NCBI RefSeq assembly: GCF_946221105.1
Contig: NZ_CAMICL010000038.1
Span: forward strand, 1 to 20,433
DNA length: 20,433 nt
Source: an uncultured Corynebacterium sp.
GTDB taxonomy: Bacteria > Actinomycetota > Actinomycetes > Mycobacteriales > Mycobacteriaceae
Direction: 5' to 3'
Of this stretch, positions 14,001 to 20,433 are shown one piece after another. Each line of letters starts with the position of its first letter. Position 1 is the first letter of the stretch. The position numbers were made by a program, and so were the translations under genes. The notes below the pieces were generated by a model. It had not been told where the DNA came from. It did no database searches and saw nothing but the letters and a program-made list of their open reading frames with translations.

Positions 14001-14024
14001 GTTATTGGTGGTCGCGCTGAACCG

Positions 14025-16301
14025 CTAGACCGCCGCGTTCGGCGCCGTTGCAGCCGCGAAGTGCGACGGCATGGTCGCAGCCCACGCACCGGCGAGCTCC
14101 AGCATCTGGACCTCCTCGCCAGCGACGCGCAGCACGCCGTCGTTGGTGGTCTCGCCCAGCACCGCAGCCGGTATGCCCGCCGACGTCGCGCGCTCCACGG
14201 CGGCCTCTGCACGGTCGCTGGTCACGGCGACCAGGACGCGGGAGGCGGACTCGGAGAACAGCGCGGTGAACGCGTCCGCGTGCACGCCCTCCAGGTTCAG
14301 CTTCGCGCCCTTGTCGGAGCCGAGCAGCAGCTCGAACACCGCCTGCGACAGGCCGCCCTCGGACAGGTCGTGCGCAGCCGCGATGCCGGCGGCGTTGCCG
14401 GCGAAGAACTCCGCCAGACGCGCCTCGTTGGCCAGGTCCACCTGCGGCGGCAGGCCGGCCAGGCCCGCGCCGGAGATGTCCTGCCACACGGAGCCGCCGA
14501 ACTCGTCCTTGGTTTCGCCCAGCAGGATCAGGGTGTACTGCTCGTCCGTGGACGGCAGCGCGTGCGGGATGGCCTTCTCCACGTCCTCCATCACGCCCAG
14601 CACGCCGACCACGGGGGTGGGCAGGATCGGCGTCTCGCCGGTCTGGTTGTAGAAGGACACATTGCCGCCGGAGACCGGGATGGCCAGCTCGGCGGAGCCG
14701 TCGGCAAGCCCGTGCACTGCCTCGCGGAACTGCCACATCACATCCGGGTTCTCCGGGGAGCCGAAGTTGAGGCAGTTGGTCACCGCAACCGGGGTGGCGC
14801 CGGTGACGGCGACGTTGCGGTACGCCTCCGCGAGCGCGAGGCGCGCGCCCATGTTCGGGTCGAGGTAGGTGTAGCGGCCCGACGCGTCAGCGGAGACGGC
14901 CACGCCGCGGTTGGTTTCCTCGTTGATGCGCAGCACGCCGGAGTTGGCGTACTTGGCCTGCACGGTGTTGCCGCGCACGTAGCGGTCGTACTGCTCGGTG
15001 ATGAAGTCGCGGGAGCACAGCGCGGGCGATGCGACCATCTTCAGCCATGCGTCCTTGATGTCGCTTTGCTTCTCGACGTCACCTCCGGCCTGCACACCAT
15101 CCTGCCAATCCGGGCGCGCGTAGGGACGCTCGTAGACCGGGCCCTCGTCGATCGTTGACGGCGGGGCGTCCACCACGAGCTCGCCGTTGTGGAACACCTG
15201 CAGACGGTCCGCGTCCGAGGTGACCTCGCCGATGACGGACGCGAGCACGTCCCACTTGGCGCAGATCTCCATGAAGCGGTCCACGTCCTCCGGCGCCACA
15301 ACGGCGCACATGCGCTCCTGGGACTCGGAGGCGAGGATCTCCGCGGCGGACATGTTCTCCGCGCGCAGCGGGACGTTGTCCAGGTTGACGGTCATGCCGC
15401 CGTCGCCGGACGCCGCGAGCTCGGAGGTGGCGCAGGACAGGCCGCCGCCGCCGAGATCCTGGATACCTTCGACCACGCCGGCGGCGTAGAGCTCGAGACA
15501 GCACTCGATAAGGACCTTCTCCGCGAACGGGTCGCCCACCTGCACAGCCGGCAGCTTGCGCTCCTCGCCTTCCTCGAAGGTGGCGGAGCCCAGCACGGAC
15601 ACGCCGCCGATGCCGTCGAGGCCGGTGCGGGAGCCGAACAGGATGACCTTGTTGCCGGCGCCGGAGGCGAACGCCAGGTGGAGGTCTTCCACCTTCAGCG
15701 TGCCCACGCACAGCGCGTTGACCAGCGGGTTGCCGGCGTATGCGGGGTCGAAGACGGTCTCGCCGCCGATGTTGGGCAGGCCCAGGCAGTTGCCGTAGCC
15801 GCCGATGCCGTGGACCACGCCCGGCAGGACACGCTTAGTGTCGTCGGCGTCGATGGCGCCGAAGCGCAGCTGGTCCATCACGGCGATCGGGCGGGCGCCC
15901 ATGGCCATGATGTCGCGGACGATGCCGCCGACGCCGGTGGCCGCGCCCTGGTACGGCTCCACGAAAGACGGGTGGTTGTGGCTTTCCACGCGGAAGGTCA
16001 CCGCGTCGCCGCCGCCGATGTCCACCACGCCGGCGTTCTCGCCGATGCCGGCGAGGATCTTCGACGCCATCTCCTCGGTCATGGTCTGGCCGAAGTAGCG
16101 CAGGTGCGTCTTGGAGGACTTGTAGGAGCAGTGCTCGGACCACATGACGGAGTACAGCGTCAGCTCCGCGTCGGTAGGCCTGCGGCCCAGAATGGCCTTG
16201 ATCTTGGCGTACTCGTCGTCCTTCAGCCCCAGCTCGGCGTACGGCTGCTCGAGCTCCGGGGTGCCGAAGGCGTTGTCGACGGTGTCGTTGTGCACGGTCA
16301 T
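14025..16301 (-). CDS. purL: Phosphoribosylformylglycinamidine synthase subunit PurL
   Basis: This 758-residue subunit is the ATP-dependent synthetase part of FGAM synthase (EC 6.3.5.3). It has the 'small PurL' size that needs separate PurS and PurQ partners, unlike the ~1300-residue fused enzyme of E. coli. Family motifs are visible: MWSEHCSYKSSKTHLR at 53-68 with the active-site His, AVTFRVESHNHPS, GIGGYGNC, QDLGGGGLSCATSE and, in the second half, DPNMGARLALAEAYRN with TNCLNFGSPENP. It starts with the ATG at 16301, only 7 bases after purQ, and converges with the thioesterase gene. It is the third gene of purSQL. Confidence 0.97.
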   Translation of the reverse strand: MTVHNDTVDNAFGTPELEQPYAELGLKDDEYAKIKAILGRRPTDAELTLYSVMWSEHCSYKSSKTHLRYFGQTMTEEMASKILAGIGENAGVVDIGGGDAVTFRVESHNHPSFVEPYQGAATGVGGIVRDIMAMGARPIAVMDQLRFGAIDADDTKRVLPGVVHGIGGYGNCLGLPNIGGETVFDPAYAGNPLVNALCVGTLKVEDLHLAFASGAGNKVILFGSRTGLDGIGGVSVLGSATFEEGEERKLPAVQVGDPFAEKVLIECCLELYAAGVVEGIQDLGGGGLSCATSELAASGDGGMTVNLDNVPLRAENMSAAEILASESQERMCAVVAPEDVDRFMEICAKWDVLASVIGEVTSDADRLQVFHNGELVVDAPPSTIDEGPVYERPYARPDWQDGVQAGGDVEKQSDIKDAWLKMVASPALCSRDFITEQYDRYVRGNTVQAKYANSGVLRINEETNRGVAVSADASGRYTYLDPNMGARLALAEAYRNVAVTGATPVAVTNCLNFGSPENPDVMWQFREAVHGLADGSAELAIPVSGGNVSFYNQTGETPILPTPVVGVLGVMEDVEKAIPHALPSTDEQYTLILLGETKDEFGGSVWQDISGAGLAGLPPQVDLANEARLAEFFAGNAAGIAAAHDLSEGGLSQAVFELLLGSDKGAKLNLEGVHADAFTALFSESASRVLVAVTSDRAEAAVERATSAGIPAAVLGETTNDGVLRVAGEEVQMLELAGAWAATMPSHFAAATAPNAAV

Positions 16302-16308
16302 TTCGGGT

Positions 16309-16983
16309 CTACGCTCCGATCTTCGAAATCGCGTCGATGGCGGAAGTGAACAGGCCGAGACCGTCCGTGGACGGGCCGGTCAGCGTCTCAATGGCGTGCT
16401 CCGGGTGCGGCATGAGGCCGACCACGCGTCCGCTCTCGTTGGTCACGCCGGCGATGCTGTTGATGGAGCCGTTGAAGTTGTCCGAGTAGCGGAACACCAC
16501 ACGGCCTTCCTTCTCCAGCGCCTCGATGGTCTCCGGGGCGGCCTGGAAACGGCCCTCGCCGTGCTTGGCGGGCACGTAAATACGCTCGCCCAGCTGGCCG
16601 GTCCACGCAGTGCCGGTGTTCTCCACCTCGAGGTAGGTGTCCACACAGTGGAAGTTCAGGCCCTGGTTGCGGGTCAGCGCGCCGGGCAGCAGGCCAGTTT
16701 CGGTGAGGATCTGGAAGCCGTTGCAGATGCCGAGCACCGGCATGCCCTTCTTCGCGGCCTCAACGACGGCACCCATCATCGGCGCCTGCGCGGCGATCGC
16801 GCCGGAGCGCAGGTAATCGCCGTAGGAAAAGCCACCCGGGACGACGACCGCATCCACGCCGGTGAGGTCATTGTCCGCGTGCCACAGCTGGCGCGGCTCG
16901 GCACCGGCGAGACGGACGGCGCGCAGCGCGTCAACGTCGTCAAGCGTGCCCGGAAAAGTAATGACTCCGATAGTTGCGCTCAT
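16309..16983 (-). CDS. purQ: Phosphoribosylformylglycinamidine synthase subunit PurQ (glutaminase)
   Basis: This 224-residue class I glutamine amidotransferase supplies ammonia to PurL. The nucleophile is Cys87 in LGICNGFQ, and the remaining triad is seen as His193 and Glu195 in MPHPEH. The oxyanion loop VPGGFSYGDYLR is at 48-59. The start at 16983 overlaps the purS stop by 4 bases (ATGA arrangement), a classic sign of translational coupling, and the gene ends 7 bases before purL. Confidence 0.97.
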   Translation of the reverse strand: MSATIGVITFPGTLDDVDALRAVRLAGAEPRQLWHADNDLTGVDAVVVPGGFSYGDYLRSGAIAAQAPMMGAVVEAAKKGMPVLGICNGFQILTETGLLPGALTRNQGLNFHCVDTYLEVENTGTAWTGQLGERIYVPAKHGEGRFQAAPETIEALEKEGRVVFRYSDNFNGSINSIAGVTNESGRVVGLMPHPEHAIETLTGPSTDGLGLFTSAIDAISKIGA

Positions 16984-17210
16984 CGCACAACCTCGTAGTC
17001 CTCGATAACAGTATTAGTCAGCAGCGTTTCAGCCATGCGCTCCAGCTCGGCGTCGGAGACCGAATCATCCACCTCAATTTCAAAGCGCTTGCCCTGGCGG
17101 ACGTCGGTCACCCCCTCGACTCCGATTCGGCCCAGTGCGCGGAGCACCGCCTGACCCTGCGGGTCAAGAATTTCGGCCTTGGGCATGACATTGACGACGA
17201 CTCGTGCCAT
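16980..17210 (-). CDS. purS: Phosphoribosylformylglycinamidine synthase subunit PurS
   Basis: This 76-residue protein is the small bridging subunit that joins PurQ and PurL and helps ammonia pass between them. Its length and sequence fit the family: VVVNVMPKAEILDPQGQAV, then ALGRIGVEGVTDVRQGKRFEIE near residues 25-46. The ATG at 17210 has GAAGGA about 6 bases upstream. It is the first gene of purSQL, with a likely promoter at 17262-17267 and a 14-bp near-palindrome in the leader. Confidence 0.95.
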   Translation of the reverse strand: MARVVVNVMPKAEILDPQGQAVLRALGRIGVEGVTDVRQGKRFEIEVDDSVSDAELERMAETLLTNTVIEDYEVVR

Positions 17211-17261
17211 GAGAATCCTTCACGTTTCGGGAGGTTGATCGACCTTTGCGGTACGCGCGTC

Positions 17262-17267
17262 AGTATA
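17262..17267 (-). promoter_or_regulatory. Candidate -10 of the purSQL promoter
   Basis: On the - strand TATACT is a near-consensus -10. It implies a transcript start near 17255 and a leader of about 45 bases. No good -35 is visible, which is usual in corynebacteria. Confidence 0.5.
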
Positions 17268-17311
17268 TCGGACGCCCCGACACGGCCCGAAACCCTCGCT
17301 TACCGGGAAAA

Positions 17312-17332
17312 AGTGAACGAATGGTGAATTCT
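17312..17332. promoter_or_regulatory. PHO-box-like direct repeat upstream of the nuclease gene
   Basis: Two GTGAA(C/T) units start 11 bases apart (17313 and 17324) on the + strand. The 21-base element matches the one upstream of pstS (5235-5255) at 16 positions. It lies 97-117 bases before the nuclease ATG, about 60 bases before a candidate extended -10 (17389-17397). It is also upstream of purS on the other strand, so either gene could be the target. The nuclease is the more sensible one, because C. glutamicum nucH belongs to the phosphate-starvation set. Confidence 0.55.
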
Positions 17333-17388
17333 TGGGAAAACCTGTCATCTCACCAAGCGCAATCTGAGAGTCGCGGTTAGTTTGTTTT

Positions 17389-17397
17389 TGCTATCAA
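17389..17397 (+). promoter_or_regulatory. Candidate extended -10 of the nuclease gene
   Basis: TGCTATCAA has the TGn extension before a -10-like hexamer. It would start transcription near 17404 with a ~25-base leader holding the ribosome site. A TAGTTT at 17378-17383 is an alternative. Confidence 0.35.
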
Positions 17398-17428
17398 CCA
17401 TCTTCCCTTGAGTTTCCGAGAGGTCACC

Positions 17429-20400
17429 ATGTCCACTCCCCGCAAGAGCCTCGGCGCCGCGTTCGCAATCGCGCTGGCAGCAGGCACCGTCTCCGTCGTC
17501 GCCCCGACTGCAAATGCAGCGGTGGACGGCTCCAACGTCGTCATCAACGAGGTATACGGCGGTGGCGGTAACTCGGGTGCCAAATTCACCCACGACTTCG
17601 TCGAGCTGTACAACCCGACTGACCAGGAGATTGACATCACCGGTTGGAAGCTTGACCAGCAGTCCGCTAAGGGCGGCTCTGGCGCAATCGTTTCTCTGAA
17701 GGGCGTTATCCCCGCCGGCGGATACTTCCTCATCCAGGGAAATCCAGGCGACAATGGCGCTGGCGAAGCACTCCCCGCTCCCGACCAGGAGGCAGGCTTC
17801 AACTTCAGCGCTTCAAAGGCAATTGCCGTTCTCTCGGACGCTAATGGAGAGGTAGACCGCGTCGGCTGGGGCAGTGCCACAAAGCCGGAGGGCACAGCAG
17901 CCTCCGGCACTGCAAACGGGACGTCCGTCCAACGCAAGACCGTCGGCGTTGACACCGACAACAACGCGGCTGATTTCACGGTCGCCGCGCCAACCCCGCA
18001 GAACTCGGGCAACGAGGGCGAAGCCCCCGTTGACCCCGCCCCGGAGGATCCGGCGGATCCGACGCCTCAGCCTGAGCAGCCGCAGCCGGGCGAGATCACC
18101 CCGATTGCCAAGATCCAGGGCACCGGTGCCAAGTCTCCGCTGGAAGGTAAGACGGTGACCACCGAAGGCGTCGTCACGGCGGTGTACGAGGAGGGTGGAA
18201 AGAACGGTTTCTTCCTCCAGACCGCAGGTACTGGCGGCGAGGTAAAGAACCCGGGCGATGCCTCTGGCGGCATCTTTGTCTACATGGGCGGCAACCAGAA
18301 CTTCCCGGTGCGTGGGGAATCGCTCCGAGTCACTGGTGAAGTAAGCGAGTACTACGAGCAGACGCAGATCACGGTTAAGTCGATCGATGCTCTCGCCGAG
18401 GCCCTGGAAGCCCCCAAGGCCATCGAAATCGACACCCTTCCAGCCGGCAACGAAGCTCGCGAACCGTACGAGGGCATGCTCGTGCGTCCGAAGAGCTACA
18501 CCGTGACCAACAACTACTCGCTCAACAACACCGGCGACCTGGGGCTTGCGCCGGGAGAGCGTGCGCACCGCACGCCTACCGACGTCACCACGCCGGGCAC
18601 CGAAGCACAGAAGTTGCAGGCAGAGCAGGATGCCGAGGTGGTCTACCTTGACGACGGCCGCAATCGCAACTACTTCAAGAAGACAAAAAACGCTCCGGCA
18701 GATAAGAACACCCCGCTGCCGTACATTGTCACCTCCGACGGTGGCGTGAAGTCCATCCGCACCGGCGACCAGGTCGAGTTCCAAACCGACGTGGTGGTGG
18801 ATTACTCCTTCGACCAGTGGCGTTTCCAGCCGTTGCAGCCGATCACCGGCAAGAATGCAGCAGAGGAGCTGCCCATCACGTGGGAAGATTCCCGCGTGAC
18901 CGCTTACGACGATATCGATAACGTCGCCGGCGACTACTCCATCGGTTTCTTCAATGTGCTGAACTACTTCTCCACCTTGGGCAAGGACCAGAACAATTGC
19001 GGTTCCTACAAGGACAGGTTTGGCGACCCGGTTGCCGCTAACGGTTGCAAGGTTCGCGGCGCGTTCTCGCAGAACGCGTTTAACGACCAGCAGGCCAAGA
19101 TCGTCACGGCCATCAACAAGCTGGATGCTGATGTCCTCGGCCTGTCTGAGATCGAGAACACCTACAGCGTGACCGGCAACGTCGCTAAGCGTGATGAGGC
19201 TCTGCAGAACCTCGTCAACGCGCTCAACGCGAAGGAACCAGGCAAGTGGGACCTGGTGAAGTCCCCGAAGACGCTGGGTACCGACGAAGACGTGATCCGT
19301 GTCGGCTTCATTTACCAGCCCGCGAAGGTGAAACCGGTCGGCGAATCCGTCATTTTTGATGACGCCGCATTCACCAAGACCGCACGCCAGCCGCTGGCCC
19401 AAGAGTTCGACACCGTCGGCAACGACGAGGACAAGAACTTCGTGGCGGTGGTCAACCACTTCAAGTCCAAGGGTAGGCCTGTAAAGGGAGACGAGGACAC
19501 CGGCGACGGCCAGGGCAACAATCCGAACGTGCGCAAGCGCCAGTCCGAAGCGCTGTTGAAGCACCTCAACCAGCAGAGCCGGTGGGCTGATTTCCCGACC
19601 TTCCTCGTTGGTGACTTCAACGCTTACACCAAGGAAGACGCAATCAGCACGCTCATCAACGGCGGTTTCAACCTCGTCAAGTCCGAAAAGGACTACGACC
19701 AGGCGTCATATCAGTTTGACGGCCAGCTGGGCAGCCTCGACCACGTTCTTGCTAACAAAGCAGCGATGGAGCTGGTCCAGGACTCCGTCGTCTGGAACAT
19801 CAACGGCGACGACTCTGTCGCATTCGAGTACTCCCGCCGCAACTACAACATTGCGGACGTGTTCGAGGATCTGAAAAAGGATGCCCGATACTACGGGGCC
19901 GATAACCCATTCCGTTCCTCCGACCACGACCCGGTCAAGGTTGGATTCGGCACAAAACTCGACGAGAAGGACGCCGACAAGTACGCACCAGAGGCGAGCG
20001 AGGAAGTCACCGTCACTCAGGGCGATGAGCTGCCGGAGGCAAAGGCCACTGTGAAGGATGCAGACCAGCTCCCTGCGGACACGAAGTTCGAATGGACCAA
20101 GCCGGCGAACACTGACACTCTCGGCGACGGCCAGGAAGGCGAGATCACCGTCACCTACCCGGACGAGTCCGTCGACACGGTGAAGGTCGTCGTGAACGTG
20201 AAGCCGAAGGCTGAAGAGGAAGAACCCCAGCCTGAGGACAAGCCGCGCTACATCGTAAAGGCTGAGGTCAACGACGCTGGCGAGCTCGTTGTCACCTACG
20301 ACAACGGTGAAACTGAGAACCTCGGCAAGGTCAAGGGTGCCGACGGCAAGCAGGGCCCGAAGGGTGACACCGGCGCCCCAGGCAAGAACGGCACCGACGG

Positions 20401-20433
20401 CAAGAACGGTACCGACGGCAAGGACGGCAAGCA
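17429..20433 (+). CDS. ExeM/NucH-type secreted nuclease, 3'-truncated by the window end
   Basis: The frame is open to the window edge (1001 residues seen, no stop). The ATG at 17429 follows GAGAGG at 6-base spacing. A signal peptide (MSTPRKSLGA..., cleavage after TANA, residue 30) is followed by a lamin-tail domain (about 34-190; INEVYGGGGN, FVELYNPT, ITGWKL), a Pro/Glu linker (~195-223), an OB-fold nuclease-associated domain (~224-330) and an endonuclease/exonuclease/phosphatase domain (~505-840). Catalytic-type motifs of the last are FFNVLNY (507-513), SEIEN (573-577), VNHFKSKG (675-682), GDFNA (728-732), SLDH (769-772) and SDHDP (831-835). A Rib-like domain (~860-930) and Gly-X-Y collagen-like triplets from 970 follow. 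The enzyme probably digests extracellular DNA for phosphate and nucleosides. The tail suggests wall attachment or a stalk; the anchor lies outside the window. Confidence 0.92.
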   Translation, partial: MSTPRKSLGAAFAIALAAGTVSVVAPTANAAVDGSNVVINEVYGGGGNSGAKFTHDFVELYNPTDQEIDITGWKLDQQSAKGGSGAIVSLKGVIPAGGYFLIQGNPGDNGAGEALPAPDQEAGFNFSASKAIAVLSDANGEVDRVGWGSATKPEGTAASGTANGTSVQRKTVGVDTDNNAADFTVAAPTPQNSGNEGEAPVDPAPEDPADPTPQPEQPQPGEITPIAKIQGTGAKSPLEGKTVTTEGVVTAVYEEGGKNGFFLQTAGTGGEVKNPGDASGGIFVYMGGNQNFPVRGESLRVTGEVSEYYEQTQITVKSIDALAEALEAPKAIEIDTLPAGNEAREPYEGMLVRPKSYTVTNNYSLNNTGDLGLAPGERAHRTPTDVTTPGTEAQKLQAEQDAEVVYLDDGRNRNYFKKTKNAPADKNTPLPYIVTSDGGVKSIRTGDQVEFQTDVVVDYSFDQWRFQPLQPITGKNAAEELPITWEDSRVTAYDDIDNVAGDYSIGFFNVLNYFSTLGKDQNNCGSYKDRFGDPVAANGCKVRGAFSQNAFNDQQAKIVTAINKLDADVLGLSEIENTYSVTGNVAKRDEALQNLVNALNAKEPGKWDLVKSPKTLGTDEDVIRVGFIYQPAKVKPVGESVIFDDAAFTKTARQPLAQEFDTVGNDEDKNFVAVVNHFKSKGRPVKGDEDTGDGQGNNPNVRKRQSEALLKHLNQQSRWADFPTFLVGDFNAYTKEDAISTLINGGFNLVKSEKDYDQASYQFDGQLGSLDHVLANKAAMELVQDSVVWNINGDDSVAFEYSRRNYNIADVFEDLKKDARYYGADNPFRSSDHDPVKVGFGTKLDEKDADKYAPEASEEVTVTQGDELPEAKATVKDADQLPADTKFEWTKPANTDTLGDGQEGEITVTYPDESVDTVKVVVNVKPKAEEEEPQPEDKPRYIVKAEVNDAGELVVTYDNGETENLGKVKGADGKQGPKGDTGAPGKNGTDGKNGTDGKDGK

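Noticed and set aside
17225..17292. tttcggg (17225-17231) and cccgaaa (17286-17292) as a pair of PurR-type boxes around the purS promoter
   Set aside because: The arms are short, far apart and do not match the PurR boxes I know; in GC-rich DNA such matches are expected by chance.
17813..19564. Open frame of 583 codons on the - strand inside the nuclease gene
   Set aside because: The + strand frame has a signal peptide and every catalytic motif of the EEP family; the reverse frame has no recognisable domain.
20336..20433. Short tandem DNA repeats at the right edge as a possible CRISPR or mobile repeat
   Set aside because: They follow codon triplets of the Gly-X-Y protein tail in the open nuclease frame and have no spacer structure.

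Overview
The window is about 20.4 kb of GC-rich, high-density actinobacterial chromosome, most probably from a Corynebacterium or a close relative. The evidence is a mycothiol synthase (mycothiol is found in actinomycetes), an LmeA-type DUF2993 lipoprotein-glycan protein, a DUF3073 protein starting MGRGRAKAKQ, and a gene order that matches from memory the Mycobacterium tuberculosis block Rv0803 (purL) to Rv0821c (phoY2). Several genes appear leaderless, which is common in corynebacteria. I see no rRNA, tRNA, transposase, integrase or CRISPR array.

Layout. 1-121: a 58-bp inverted repeat in which the first 58 bases mirror the 5' end of phoU, probably a fold-back artefact at a contig end. 65-5290: the phosphate block, with phoU on the + strand converging on the pstS-pstC-pstA-pstB operon on the - strand. 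5291-9540: three gene pairs in mixed orientation, namely mshD / lmeA plus a FABP-nitrobindin-like gene, then pabC-like / ygfZ. The FABP-like and pabC-like genes converge so tightly that their stop codons share four bases. 9672-9872: DUF3073. 9924-12905: a purine operon reading SCP-like gene, purF, purM on the - strand. 12930-13937: a double-hotdog thioesterase on the + strand. 14025-17210: purS-purQ-purL on the - strand. 17429-end: a large secreted ExeM/NucH-type nuclease, cut by the window edge within a collagen-like tail.

How the genes work together. The pst operon imports phosphate at high affinity and phoU damps that system. The nuclease at the far end would release phosphate and nucleosides from extracellular DNA. 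The two ends appear linked by regulation: a 21-bp element built from two GTGAA repeats 11 bp apart occurs upstream of pstS (5235-5255) and of the nuclease (17312-17332), with 16 of 21 bases identical. It resembles the direct-repeat PHO boxes of actinobacterial PhoP/PhoR regulators. The middle of the window supplies de novo purine synthesis: PurF makes the first committed step, PurS/PurQ/PurL form the FGAM synthase complex and PurM closes the ring. Around these lie genes for folate precursor synthesis, Fe-S maintenance, mycothiol and the cell envelope.

No gene cluster here looks like an undescribed system; this is largely conserved core genome. The observations most worth a second look are the shared PHO-like element, the compact divergent start regions (22, 24 and 34 bp) whose -10-like hexamers sit 8-9 bp from the start codons, a 20-bp palindrome without a U-tract between the thioesterase gene and purL, and the domain architecture of the nuclease.
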